Part shown: piece after piece, positions 48,712-57,450 of the stretch
How positions within the stretch are numbered: the stretch's first letter is position 1
How the letters are laid out: each line of letters opens with the position of its first letter
Assembly (NCBI RefSeq): GCF_001552075.1
Contig: NZ_BCQM01000005.1
Location: 62,001-126,000 of the forward strand
DNA: 64,000 nt
Source of the DNA: Arthrobacter luteolus NBRC 107841
GTDB taxonomy: Bacteria; Actinomycetota; Actinomycetes; Actinomycetales; Micrococcaceae
Reading direction: 5' to 3'
Made by a program: the position numbers and the translations under genes
Notes under the pieces: generated by a model
The model's database searches: none
What the model saw: the letters and a program-made list of their open reading frames with translations, nothing else
Told to the model about the DNA's origin: nothing

Positions 48712-49554
48712 ATGTCCTACGGAATTCCGGCCGGCCCGCCGGCCCCTGAAGTACCTGTCTGCCCGCGGCATCCCGACCGCGTCAGTTATATCCGCTGCCA
48801 GCGCTGCGGGCGGGCCGCCTGCCCTGAGTGCCAGCACAGCGCGCCGGTGGGCATCCAGTGCGTGGACTGTTTCCAGGACAGCCGCCGGAACACCCCCGCC
48901 TACCGGACTCCCTACGGCGGCGCCGCCCGGACCGGAAAACCGGTGGTCACCACAACGCTCATGATCCTGTGCGGAGTCGCCTACGCCCTTCAATGGCTGG
49001 TGCCGGGCTTCGCGGAGCAGTTCCTGTTCGCTCCCATCCTCGCAGCGTCCGAACCGTGGCGGCTGATCAGCGCTGCGTTCCTGCACTCCCCCGGGTTTAT
49101 CCTGCACATCGCGTTCAACCTCTATGCGCTGTGGCTCCTGGGCCGGACCCTGGAACCACTGCTTGGGCGGGTCCGGTTTATCCTCCTGTACCTGATTTCT
49201 GCGCTTGGCGGCTCTATCGGTGTCCTCATGCTGGCACCGGCCTTCCAAGCCGTGGTGGGCGCTTCAGGCGCCATCTTTGGGCTGTTCGGCGCACTGTTCG
49301 TCATACAGCGTCAGCGCGGCGGCGATGTTAAGGCACTGCTGATCCTCATTGGGATCAACCTCGTTCTGGGGTTCGTCTATCCGAGTATTTCCTGGCAGGC
49401 GCACCTGGGCGGATTGGTGACAGGTGCTGCATGTGCCGCGGTGCTGGCGTATGCGCCCAAGGGCCCGCGCAGGCCGCTGGTGCAGTTCGGCGGCCTCGCC
49501 GCGATCGCCCTGGTGCTGCTTGGCCTCGCCTTCTTCTGGACACCCAGCTTCTAG
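48712..49554 (+). CDS. Rhomboid intramembrane serine protease with N-terminal zinc-binding motif
   Basis: A 280-residue protein with six membrane helices. Catalytic Ser185 in GASGAIFG and His231 in WQAHLGGL, typical of active rhomboids that cut membrane helices. Residues about 16-45 hold a B-box-like cysteine/histidine cluster (CPRHPDRVSYIRCQRCGRAACPEC) before the first helix. Substrates unknown. A stem at 49574-49606 (CAGCAGGCC...GGCCTGCTG) follows the stop. It converges on crgA. Confidence 0.93.
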   Translation: MSYGIPAGPPAPEVPVCPRHPDRVSYIRCQRCGRAACPECQHSAPVGIQCVDCFQDSRRNTPAYRTPYGGAARTGKPVVTTTLMILCGVAYALQWLVPGFAEQFLFAPILAASEPWRLISAAFLHSPGFILHIAFNLYALWLLGRTLEPLLGRVRFILLYLISALGGSIGVLMLAPAFQAVVGASGAIFGLFGALFVIQRQRGGDVKALLILIGINLVLGFVYPSISWQAHLGGLVTGAACAAVLAYAPKGPRRPLVQFGGLAAIALVLLGLAFFWTPSF

Positions 49555-49573
49555 CTGCCCGCCGCGCTTCTCT

Positions 49574-49606
49574 CAGCAGGCCTCCGGTAAAGCCGGGGGC
49601 CTGCTG
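49574..49606 (+). terminator. Rhomboid gene hairpin
   Basis: CAGCAGGCC-T-CCGG pairing with CCGG-G-GGCCTGCTG around TAAAG, 20 bases after the stop; no T-tract. Confidence 0.65.
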
Positions 49607-49983
49607 CGGGTTAACCGCCTCATCCCTGCCCTGCCCCCCACAGCCGGATGGTTATCCACAGAGATACCCACATTGTTAATAACTTACAGGCGTGTAACTC
49701 AGCGCTCCGCAGGTGCCGAAACTGGCACCATTCGGGTCATTCTGTGGACCCGACCACGTTATCCACAGGCTTGGCTGAGAGTTATGCACACTCGGTGGGT
49801 AACTCTCTTCCGAAGTTATCCAGTGCTGTGTCTGAGTTACACACATGTAATTCCACAGCTGTGGATAACTATATTCCCCGTAAACACGGCAAATCTGCTC
49901 GAACTGACCACAGAGTTACCCACAGTTGTGGATAACTCTGTGCACATGGTGGGTACAACCTCGCCTTGGTTTCACTCAAGTTA

Positions 49984-50023
49984 TCCCCAGCTTTTCCACC
50001 TCGTCCTGTGGAAAAGCTGGGGA
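49984..50023. repeat. Perfect 16-base inverted repeat inside the DnaA-box cluster
   Basis: TCCCCAGCTTTTCCAC (49984-49999) pairs fully with 50008-50023 across an 8-base loop. There is no T-tract on either side, so a plain terminator role is doubtful. The left arm begins inside a near-match DnaA box. Confidence 0.85.
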
Positions 50024-50196
50024 TGGGGCGGCCGGAGTGGCTGCCAGTCAGCCGGCGCCGTTCTGAACAGCTTATGCACGCCTGTGGATAACGCCCTGTG
50101 GAGAAGTTGCCCCACTGTGGGTAAGGCTGTTTAAAACACGAAATCCCGGCAGGCGGAGGACCGCGTACCGGGAGTTCTGGTTAGTGTGTGGGAGGG

Positions 50197-50454
50197 TTAG
50201 CGCCAGCGGGTAGTCATCAGGAAGCCGACGATTGCGAGTCCGAAACCGACCAGGATGTTGCCTGATCCCAGTGCTGGGACCGGATACACGCCCTCGGAGA
50301 TGTAAAAGACGATGATCCAGATCAGTCCGATCAGCATCAGGCCGAACATCACCGGCTTGTACCAAACCGGATTGGGTTTCGGTGCGGTTTTTCCCTTGGC
50401 AGCAACGGGTGCCTCGGCGGCTGACGGCTTCTTGCGGGACTTTGACTCGGGCAC
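50197..50454 (-). CDS. crgA: Cell-division protein CrgA
   Basis: An 85-residue protein with a Lys/Pro/Ala N-terminus (1-28) and two membrane helices (about 34-54 and 64-80) framing a short outer loop, ending TTRWR. This matches CrgA, a septation regulator/divisome stabiliser of actinobacteria. GTG start at 50454 with AGGAGG five bases away. Confidence 0.95.
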   Translation of the reverse strand: MPESKSRKKPSAAEAPVAAKGKTAPKPNPVWYKPVMFGLMLIGLIWIIVFYISEGVYPVPALGSGNILVGFGLAIVGFLMTTRWR

Positions 50455-50670
50455 GGATCCTCCTAGCGGAACCGGCTCACTTCATGCCGGTGCGGTTATG
50501 GTCTGTGGGAAGGTCCGCGTGCCTCGCCCCTCAGACCGGTGCAGCGATATCCTGGCTGGGTATCGGCGGTGAGCTGGGTGGCTTGCAGGTTCCCCTCTGC
50601 CAATCGTAGCGAATGACCAGCACCAAAGTGCCCGGTACCACCGGCAGAGCAGAGAGAGGACCGGGACCGG

Positions 50671-51492
50671 TTGCACAGTTCAACGGATGACATCGCGGGA
50701 ATCGAAACCAGAGCGCCCGAAACCCGCCGGACACGGCGGAACTCCTTGAAGGGAGCTAAGCGAGGACGGGGCTCCCTGACAGTCCAGGTGATTGGCGAAC
50801 TGCTGATCACCGCAGGGTTGGTGCTGGTCCTGTTTGTGGTCTGGGAATTGTGGTGGACCAATATCGAGTCAGACCGCCGGCAGGAACAGGCGATGGAGCA
50901 ACTCTTTTCCGGGTTCGACACCCCGCCTGCCTCCGCCGGCGCGGCGGCTCCGGAAAACTACGGTGATCCGTCGGTGCTGCCCGTCCCCGGTGCTGAAGGC
51001 GATACCTTTGCCGCGATCTATATCCCCCGGTTCGGCCCGGAACATGCCAGGCCGGTTACCCAGGGCGTGGGAACGGAGGTCCTGGATACCCTGGGCCTTG
51101 GCCACTACCCGGAAACTGCCATGCCCGGCGAAGTCGGCAATTTCGCCCTGGCGGGCCACCGGCAAACCCACGGCCAGGTCCTTGACGCCGTCGACACCCT
51201 GGTTCCCGGGGATCGCATATATGTGCAGACAGCGGAGGGTTATTACACCTACGTCTACCGGAACAGCCAGATTGTCCTGCCGGACCAGGTGGACGTTCTG
51301 GCCCCGGTCCCCACTCAACCCGGCACAGCGCCCTCAGAACGGATCCTGACACTGACTACGTGTAACCCGCGGTTCGGCTCGCAGGAACGCTTTATTGCGT
51401 ACGCAGTGATGGAGTCCTGGCAGCCTGCGTCGGCGGGACCTCCGGCTGAGATAGCAGAAATTGCAGCCGCCAAGACAGGAGGACAAGGATAA
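50671..51492 (+). CDS. Class E sortase
   Basis: A 273-residue membrane-anchored transpeptidase with one helix (about 38-62) and an extracytoplasmic sortase domain. Catalytic His163 in LAGHRQTHG, Cys231 in TLTTCNP and an Arg at about 240. Class E sortases attach LAXTG-type proteins to the wall in high-GC Gram-positives. TTG start at 50671, GAGAGGA upstream. No LPXTG/LAXTG substrate gene is next to it, so it is probably the housekeeping enzyme. Confidence 0.92.
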   Translation: MHSSTDDIAGIETRAPETRRTRRNSLKGAKRGRGSLTVQVIGELLITAGLVLVLFVVWELWWTNIESDRRQEQAMEQLFSGFDTPPASAGAAAPENYGDPSVLPVPGAEGDTFAAIYIPRFGPEHARPVTQGVGTEVLDTLGLGHYPETAMPGEVGNFALAGHRQTHGQVLDAVDTLVPGDRIYVQTAEGYYTYVYRNSQIVLPDQVDVLAPVPTQPGTAPSERILTLTTCNPRFGSQERFIAYAVMESWQPASAGPPAEIAEIAAAKTGGQG

Positions 51493-51493
51493 A

Positions 51494-51664
51494 ATGTACG
51501 CTTGGATCTTCCGGCATCTGCCCGGCCCGCTGTGGGTACGCATCATCACGTCCGTAGTGCTGGCCGCGGGCGTGGTGCTGGCACTGATGGTCTATGTTTT
51601 TCCCTGGTTCTCGGAATTCAGTTTCCTGGGCCCACTGACGGATTCAACGATTGGCGGTTCCTGA
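51494..51664 (+). CDS. Small single-pass membrane protein next to the sortase
   Basis: A 56-residue protein: MYAWIFRHLPGPLWVRI, one membrane helix (about 17-38) and a short outer tail ending STIGGS. It follows the sortase stop by one base and its stop is four bases before the next gene, so all three are likely one transcript. AAGG precedes the start. Family not certain; it resembles the short membrane proteins seen beside trpG/pabA in this family. Confidence 0.8.
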   Translation: MYAWIFRHLPGPLWVRIITSVVLAAGVVLALMVYVFPWFSEFSFLGPLTDSTIGGS

Positions 51665-51668
51665 GGCA

Positions 51669-52313
51669 ATGAGCACGCGTATTCTCGTGGTCGATAACTA
51701 CGACAGCTTTGTCTATACCCTTGTGGGCTATCTGCAGCAGCTGGGCGCCCAGACAACTGTGGTGCGCAACGACGACCTGAGCCTGGCGGAAGCCAAAGAG
51801 CTGGCGGCAGCCCGGGACGGCGTGCTCGTCTCCCCCGGCCCCGGGGCCCCGGCGGACGCCGGGGTCTGCATCGACCTGATCCGCTGGTGCAAGGAGAACG
51901 CAAAGCCGATGCTGGGAGTTTGCCTGGGGCACCAGGCACTGGCCGAAGCCTTCGGCGGCACCGTCACCCACGCCCCGGAACTGATGCACGGAAAAACCTC
52001 GGAAGTGGAGCACCACGGGACGGATGTCTTCACCGGGCTGCCCAGCCCGCTGACGGCCACCCGCTACCACTCCCTGGCTGCAGTCGCGGACCGGATTCCG
52101 GCGGAGCTCGAAGTCACCGCACGGACCGCCAGCGGCATCATCATGGGACTGCGGCACCGGACAGCCCCGCTGTCCGGTGTGCAGTTCCACCCGGAATCGG
52201 TGCTCACCGAGGGCGGCTACCAGATGCTGGGCAACTGGCTGGAAGGCCTTGGCCTCGAAGGCGCCGCAGCACACGCAGCGACGCTGAGCCCGCTGATCAG
52301 TTCGGGTTCATAG
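51669..52313 (+). CDS. Glutamine amidotransferase subunit (anthranilate/aminodeoxychorismate synthase)
   Basis: A 214-residue class I glutamine amidotransferase with catalytic Cys85 in GVCLGHQAL and the closing QFHPESVLTE. It supplies ammonia to anthranilate or aminodeoxychorismate synthase (TrpG/PabA). The two cannot be separated here. Location after crgA and before pknB matches mycobacterial trpG. Start ATG at 51669. Confidence 0.93.
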   Translation: MSTRILVVDNYDSFVYTLVGYLQQLGAQTTVVRNDDLSLAEAKELAAARDGVLVSPGPGAPADAGVCIDLIRWCKENAKPMLGVCLGHQALAEAFGGTVTHAPELMHGKTSEVEHHGTDVFTGLPSPLTATRYHSLAAVADRIPAELEVTARTASGIIMGLRHRTAPLSGVQFHPESVLTEGGYQMLGNWLEGLGLEGAAAHAATLSPLISSGS

Positions 52314-52325
52314 CGCCTGCCGCTG

Positions 52326-54218
52326 CTAGTCGTCCCGCCGGTTACCGGAGCTCGACGGCGATGAAGACGAACTGGGCGACGCCGACGGCGACGGGCTCGC
52401 CGGCTCTTTGGCAACCGTCAACGTGATGATGCTGCCCTGCGGAACGTCCGATCCTGGCGGGGCGCTTTGAGCCGTGACAGTACCCGGTTTCACCACCGAG
52501 TTTTCGACTTCCTCCACTGTCACTTCCAGCCCGTAGGCAGGATCTGCCAGATAGGCCCTGGCCTCTTCGATGCTCACGTCCACGAGATTGGGAACGGTGA
52601 CCTTCCCGGAGGAGAGCACCAGGTCCACCGTGCTGCCGACCTGCACCGAGGTTCCGATTCCGGGCCTTGTTTCGATGACCCGCCCCTCGGGAACTACCGG
52701 GCTGTTAGCGGTGACGGTATTCCCGCCCTGCAGCCCCATAAGGCGCAGGACATCCCTGGCCTGGGCTTCGCTCATGCCAGGCAGGGTATCCGGGATCGCG
52801 ACCGCTGACGGCCCCTGGGACACGAACAGCGTGATATCGGCGTCGAACAGCGTGTTCGTGCCAGCAGAGGGAGAGGTTCCGATGGCCAGGCCCGATTCGA
52901 CCGTGTCGCTGTACTGCGGCTCGATTACGGGTGCCCGGAAGCCTTCACTGGTTATGGCGTTGATGGCTTCGGTCTGGGTCATGTTTTCCACGTCCGGGAT
53001 GCTCCCGGCCACGGGTGGAGGCGGCGGCTGGTTGGCCAGGTTGTAGGCGAAGATGCCTCCGGCCGTGAGAAGCAGCGCCAGGGCAAGGAACAGCGTGATC
53101 ATCCAGGCCCGGCGGCGCTTCTTCTGTTTGGGGTCGCGCTCCTGTTCATTGCCCACGGACAGCCGGGACGGCCCTTCTTCTTCCTGGAGGTCGTCGGCGG
53201 ACATGCTCGTCAGCGGCCCACCCTCCATGACCCGGGCCATGGCACGGGTCCGTGGTTCCTCGTCGGGCCAGGGCTGCACAGTCGTTTTGGGGATCTGGAT
53301 GGCCTCGGTGGCGCCGGTTCGTTCCGGTTCCAGCTGGCCACGGCGCGCGGCCTGCAGCGCCTCGCTGAAGGCATGGGCGCTCTGGTACCGCTCGTCGCGG
53401 TCCTTGGCCAGCCCGCGTTCCAGCACCGAATCCAGTGCCGGCGAAACCTCGTGGTTGAAGCTGCTGGCCTTGGGCGGCTGCTCACGTACATGCTGGTACG
53501 CCACAGACACCGGGCTGTCCCCCACAAAGGGCGGTCGTCCGGCCAGCATCTCAAAGAACAGGCAGGCTGCGGAATACAGGTCGCTGCGTGCATCGACAGT
53601 TTCGCCGCGCGCCTGTTCAGGAGAGAGGTACTGCGCGGTGCCAATGACCGCCTGGGTCTGCGTCATCGTCGCAGCCGAGTCAGCGATGGCACGGGCTATC
53701 CCGAAGTCCATGACCTTGACCCGCCCATCAGCGGCGACCATAACGTTGGCCGGTTTAATGTCGCGGTGCACAATCCCGGAGCGGTGGCTGTAATCGAGGG
53801 CAGCAAGGACACCCAGCGTGTAGTCCACAGCCGCATCAATGCTGATCTCGCCGGCTTTGATGAGGTCCCGGAGGGTGCGTCCGGAAACGTATTCCATCAC
53901 GATGAACGGCAGGCGGACCTCGTCGCGGGATCCGTCTTCCGCCTCCTGGTCACCGGTGTCATACACGGAGACGATGGAGGGGTGGTTCAAGCCGGCGACC
54001 GCCTGTGCTTCCCGCCGGAACCTGGACTGGAACAGCGGATCACGTGCCAGGTCCGGGCGGAGCACCTTAATCGCCACTGAGCGTCCCAGCCGGGAGTCAC
54101 GGCCGAGGTAGACATCAGCCATACCGCCGCGGCCGATGAGTTCACCTACCTCATACCGCCCGTTGAGGATACGGTCAGTGTTCAGTGTGGGGTGTCCTTT
54201 CAGGAAGTCCGCGCTCAT
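52326..54218 (-). CDS. pknB: Ser/Thr protein kinase PknB with PASTA repeats
   Basis: A 630-residue kinase. The cytosolic domain (about 20-285) has G-loop GRGGMADVYLG, catalytic Lys51 in VAIK, HRDIKPAN, DFGIAR and activation-loop threonines in TQTQAVIGTAQYLSPE. One membrane helix (about 370-393) is followed by three outer PASTA domains (about 403-470, 471-540, 541-606) that sense muropeptides or lipid II. It ends with a Ser-rich tail. Start ATG at 54218, five bases after the pknA stop. Targets known from mycobacteria (CwlM, FhaA, MurJ-linked pseudokinase) are in this window. Confidence 0.95.
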   Translation of the reverse strand: MSADFLKGHPTLNTDRILNGRYEVGELIGRGGMADVYLGRDSRLGRSVAIKVLRPDLARDPLFQSRFRREAQAVAGLNHPSIVSVYDTGDQEAEDGSRDEVRLPFIVMEYVSGRTLRDLIKAGEISIDAAVDYTLGVLAALDYSHRSGIVHRDIKPANVMVAADGRVKVMDFGIARAIADSAATMTQTQAVIGTAQYLSPEQARGETVDARSDLYSAACLFFEMLAGRPPFVGDSPVSVAYQHVREQPPKASSFNHEVSPALDSVLERGLAKDRDERYQSAHAFSEALQAARRGQLEPERTGATEAIQIPKTTVQPWPDEEPRTRAMARVMEGGPLTSMSADDLQEEEGPSRLSVGNEQERDPKQKKRRRAWMITLFLALALLLTAGGIFAYNLANQPPPPPVAGSIPDVENMTQTEAINAITSEGFRAPVIEPQYSDTVESGLAIGTSPSAGTNTLFDADITLFVSQGPSAVAIPDTLPGMSEAQARDVLRLMGLQGGNTVTANSPVVPEGRVIETRPGIGTSVQVGSTVDLVLSSGKVTVPNLVDVSIEEARAYLADPAYGLEVTVEEVENSVVKPGTVTAQSAPPGSDVPQGSIITLTVAKEPASPSPSASPSSSSSPSSSGNRRDD

Positions 54219-54223
54219 GGTCG

Positions 54224-56011
54224 TTACGGGCTGGCGGGGCCGGAGGCTCCCGCACCTGGTTGTGCGGTTTCAGCGGGAGGCCCGCTGGAAACCACGATTG
54301 TCACTGTCGATCCCTGGGCAACGGTGGCACCCTCACCTGGATTGACGCTGATGACGGTGCCCTCGGGCTTGGGATCCGGCTGGGTAACCCGGTTAGGAAC
54401 CAGCCCGGCATTCACGATTGCCTGGCTGGCAGCCGACGCCTGCGAATCCATCAGGCCACCGGGGACGGTAACCATTGCCGGGCCGCTGGAATAAGTGATG
54501 GCTATGGCATCGCCGCGGGACAGCGGGCCGACGGGGTTGACGTCGAGGACGGTGCCTTCCGGCTGGTCAGAGGCCACAGGGTTGCGGCTCACGGCCAAAC
54601 CGAGTGCGCTGAGTTCCTGCGACACGGCATTCACATCGCGGCCCTGGTATTGGGAGGCGTTGATGGTGATCTCCGGTGCCGTAGTGCTGGGGCTGCCGGA
54701 CGGAGTAGTCGGTGAGGGCGAGCTCGAGGTCGGTGACGCGCTGCTGCGCGGTGAACTGGCCGATGTGGACGGGGAGTTCGACGTCGAAGGTGACTTCGTG
54801 CTCTGGTTGTCGCCTGCCGGATCGGAGTTCAGGTTCACGGCGATCACGGCAATGATGGCGATCAGGACCAGGGACAGGAACACGATCAGCGGGATCAGCC
54901 ACTTCTTGCGGCGGGGCTGGTCATCATAGTCGTCATCGCTGCCGTAGCCGTCGCCGTCGTTATCGACGTCCTCGTCGGTCCATTCGCGGGACGCGGCCAG
55001 CGCGCCGGTTGCCTGGCCATTGGCTGCGGAGGCTGCCACCGGAAGCGCGGAGGTCGAGGGGGACGTGTCCACCACGCGGGTGGCGGAGGTATTGCCCGGC
55101 ATCGGAACCGGTGCCGTGACGGTGCTGGTGGCAGCTGTGCCGGCGGCACCGAAGAGGAGCATTCCCGGGACGGCTTGCTCTGCGGCGCCGATATCGCCGC
55201 GGCGGATGGCCGCGACGGCACGGGCCAGGGCCTCGGCGTCGGCCGGCCGGTCCGCCGGGTCCTTGGCCAGCATGGACATGATCAGGGCACGCACCGGAGC
55301 GGGGATGGATTCCGGCAGCGGAGGCGGGGTGTCATTGACCTGGGCCAGGGCAATGGCGATCTGGGATTCTCCGGAGAACGGACGGGTGCCGGCCAGCAAT
55401 TCATAACCGATGACACCGAGGGCGTAAATGTCGCTGGAGCCGGTGGCCTGCTGGCCGGTTGCCTGTTCGGGTGCCAGGTACTGGGCGGTCCCCATGACCT
55501 GGCCGGTGGCGGTGAGCGGCACCTGGTCGGCAAGGCGCGCAATGCCGAAGTCGGTGATCTTCACCCGCCCATCGGGCATGATCAGCAGGTTGCCGGGCTT
55601 CACATCGCGGTGTACCAGGCCCTGGCGGTGGGCAACAGCCAGTGCCGTGGCCGTCTGGCCAATGATGGAAAGGGTCCGGTCCGGGGAAAGGACCTTTTCG
55701 CGTTCGATAATGCTGGAGAGCGGCTGGCCCGGAACAAGTTCCATCACCAGGTAGGCCGATCCCTCCTCCTCGCCGTAATCGAACACGTTGGCGATGCCTT
55801 CGTGGTTCAGCAGGGCCGTGTGGCGTGCCTCGGCGCGGAAACGGTTCAGGAAACCCGGATCGCCGGTGTACTCCTCCTTGAGGATCTTGATGGCAACGAT
55901 CCGGCCGAGGACAAGGTCCCGGGCCTTCCAGACCTCGCCCATGCCGCCGATGGCTATACGATCGGTCAGCTGGAACCTGCCGCCTAAGGTGATACCCGAA
56001 GTAGGCCTCAC
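54224..56011 (-). CDS. pknA: Ser/Thr protein kinase PknA-type with PASTA repeats
   Basis: A 595-residue kinase. N-terminal catalytic domain (about 11-270) with G-loop [12 protein letters not shown], Lys in [20 protein letters not shown] and the [12 protein letters not shown] loop. A Thr/Ala/Pro linker leads to one membrane helix (about 369-391) and a Ser/Thr/Pro-rich outer stretch, then two PASTA-like repeats (about 455-580). Mycobacterial PknA has no PASTA, so this is an extended form. GTG start overlaps the pbpA stop (GTGA). Confidence 0.93.
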   Translation of the reverse strand: MRPTSGITLGGRFQLTDRIAIGGMGEVWKARDLVLGRIVAIKILKEEYTGDPGFLNRFRAEARHTALLNHEGIANVFDYGEEEGSAYLVMELVPGQPLSSIIEREKVLSPDRTLSIIGQTATALAVAHRQGLVHRDVKPGNLLIMPDGRVKITDFGIARLADQVPLTATGQVMGTAQYLAPEQATGQQATGSSDIYALGVIGYELLAGTRPFSGESQIAIALAQVNDTPPPLPESIPAPVRALIMSMLAKDPADRPADAEALARAVAAIRRGDIGAAEQAVPGMLLFGAAGTAATSTVTAPVPMPGNTSATRVVDTSPSTSALPVAASAANGQATGALAASREWTDEDVDNDGDGYGSDDDYDDQPRRKKWLIPLIVFLSLVLIAIIAVIAVNLNSDPAGDNQSTKSPSTSNSPSTSASSPRSSASPTSSSPSPTTPSGSPSTTAPEITINASQYQGRDVNAVSQELSALGLAVSRNPVASDQPEGTVLDVNPVGPLSRGDAIAITYSSGPAMVTVPGGLMDSQASAASQAIVNAGLVPNRVTQPDPKPEGTVISVNPGEGATVAQGSTVTIVVSSGPPAETAQPGAGASGPASP

Positions 56012-57450
56012 TTATTCAACACCGCCTCTAGGAGTTTTTGCGCGCTTGGAGTGGTCAATTGGGATCCGGTGGTCAGGTCAACGTCTTCCATGACGATTGA
56101 AATGGCCACCTGGGGGTCATCTGCCGGGGCGAAGCCGGTGAACCAGGCATTGTCGCCGCGTCCCTCGACTTCGGCGGTGCCGGTCTTGCCGGCCACCTTG
56201 AACCCCGGAACACGGGCGGCTGAGGCAGATCCGTTGTCCACAACGCTCACCATCCAGTCCGTCAGCTGGGCGGCAGTGCCCGGGCTGACAGAGGTGTTGA
56301 GCACCGTGGGTTCAGGCTCATCGATGATGGACAGGTCGGGCGCACGGACCGCCTTGATCAGGTTTGGGGTCATCTGCACGCCGTTATTGGCGATCGCCGC
56401 AGAGATCATGGCCACCTGCAGCGGGGTTGTAGTCACGCTGCCCTGTCCGATGGAGGACAGAGCGAGTTCGGCCTGGCCCTCCGTGTCGGGGAACTGGCTG
56501 GCAGTGACATCCGTCGGGATGTTCAGCGACTGTCCGAAACCGAACTTCTCCGCCTGCTGAGCCAGGGCGTCCTCGCCGACGTCCCAGGCGACCTGGGCGA
56601 AGACAGTGTTGCAGGACTGTTCGAGGGCGAACTGGAGGTCAGCTTCGCTGCGGGTTGAGCACAAACCGTTGGTGAAGTTCGGAAGCGAAATCGTGGTGCC
56701 CGGCAGGGGCAAGGCCGCAGGGTTCGGAATGACCGACTCCGCGTTGTACTTACCCGTTTCCAGCGCGGCTGCTGCGACCACCAATTTGAAGGTCGATCCC
56801 GGGGCCAGAAGGGACTGGGTTGCCGGATTTATGTAGGGGGAGAGCCCTGGAACACCCAGCAGCGCTTCCATGTTGGCCTCTACCTCGGCGGTGTTGTGCC
56901 CTGCCAGCAGATTTGTGTCATACGAGGGTTTCGACACCATGGCCAGGATATCGCCGGTCTTAGGATCCATCATCACGATCGAGCCCTTCTGGCCGTCGGG
57001 AATCAGGTCGTAGGCCATCTGCTGCAGGTCAGGATCGATGGTGAGCTCGACGGAAGCCCCCTCGGCCTGGGCGCCGGAGAGCAGCTGGACCAGGCGGTCG
57101 TAGAACTGCTGGTCGCTGTTGCCGGTCAGCTCGTCATTCATGGCCTGTTCCAGCTGGGTCACGCCATAGACCAGGGAGAAGTAGCCGGTGACGGCCGAGT
57201 AGAGCTCCGCATCGTTGTAGACCCGCTGGAAGTTGAACTGGTCGTTCGAGGGAACGGATTCAGCGATAGGGACACCGTCCACCAGGATGGACCCGCGGTT
57301 CTGGCCGAAGTCCTGGTAGAGGCTGCGGACGTTGATCGGGTTGTCGTTGAGCTCCTCGGCGGCAAAGAACTGGACATAGGTCAGCGACCCCAGGATGGCC
57401 AGGAACATGGCCAGGGCCACGACCCAGCTGTTGCGGATGGCCTGGTTCAT
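56008..57450 (-). CDS. pbpA: Penicillin-binding protein (elongasome transpeptidase)
   Basis: A 480-residue class B PBP with one N-terminal anchor helix (about 9-28), a dimerisation region (about 50-140) and a transpeptidase domain with GSTFK (the Ser nucleophile), SCN and KTGTAE. It cross-links peptidoglycan and pairs with the adjacent RodA. ATG overlaps the rodA stop (ATGA). Confidence 0.95.
   Translation of the reverse strand: MNQAIRNSWVVALAMFLAILGSLTYVQFFAAEELNDNPINVRSLYQDFGQNRGSILVDGVPIAESVPSNDQFNFQRVYNDAELYSAVTGYFSLVYGVTQLEQAMNDELTGNSDQQFYDRLVQLLSGAQAEGASVELTIDPDLQQMAYDLIPDGQKGSIVMMDPKTGDILAMVSKPSYDTNLLAGHNTAEVEANMEALLGVPGLSPYINPATQSLLAPGSTFKLVVAAAALETGKYNAESVIPNPAALPLPGTTISLPNFTNGLCSTRSEADLQFALEQSCNTVFAQVAWDVGEDALAQQAEKFGFGQSLNIPTDVTASQFPDTEGQAELALSSIGQGSVTTTPLQVAMISAAIANNGVQMTPNLIKAVRAPDLSIIDEPEPTVLNTSVSPGTAAQLTDWMVSVVDNGSASAARVPGFKVAGKTGTAEVEGRGDNAWFTGFAPADDPQVAISIVMEDVDLTTGSQLTTPSAQKLLEAVLNK

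Larger units (their letters stand above)
49555..50196. other. DnaA-box cluster in a 640-base gap between converging genes
   Basis: Perfect DnaA boxes TTATCCACA (or complement) at 49652-49660, 49759-49767, 49860-49868, 49927-49935 and 50083-50091. One-mismatch boxes: TTATGCACA (49782-49790), TTACCCACA (49916-49924), TTATCCCCA (49981-49989), TGTGGAGAA (50097-50105) and TGTGGGTAA (50116-50124). There are further two-mismatch copies. Short AT-rich runs are at about 49671-49686 and 49866-49877. The density exceeds that of the dnaA-dnaN origin. Both flanking genes end here, so these are not promoter boxes. No coding frame is credible. Confidence 0.88.
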
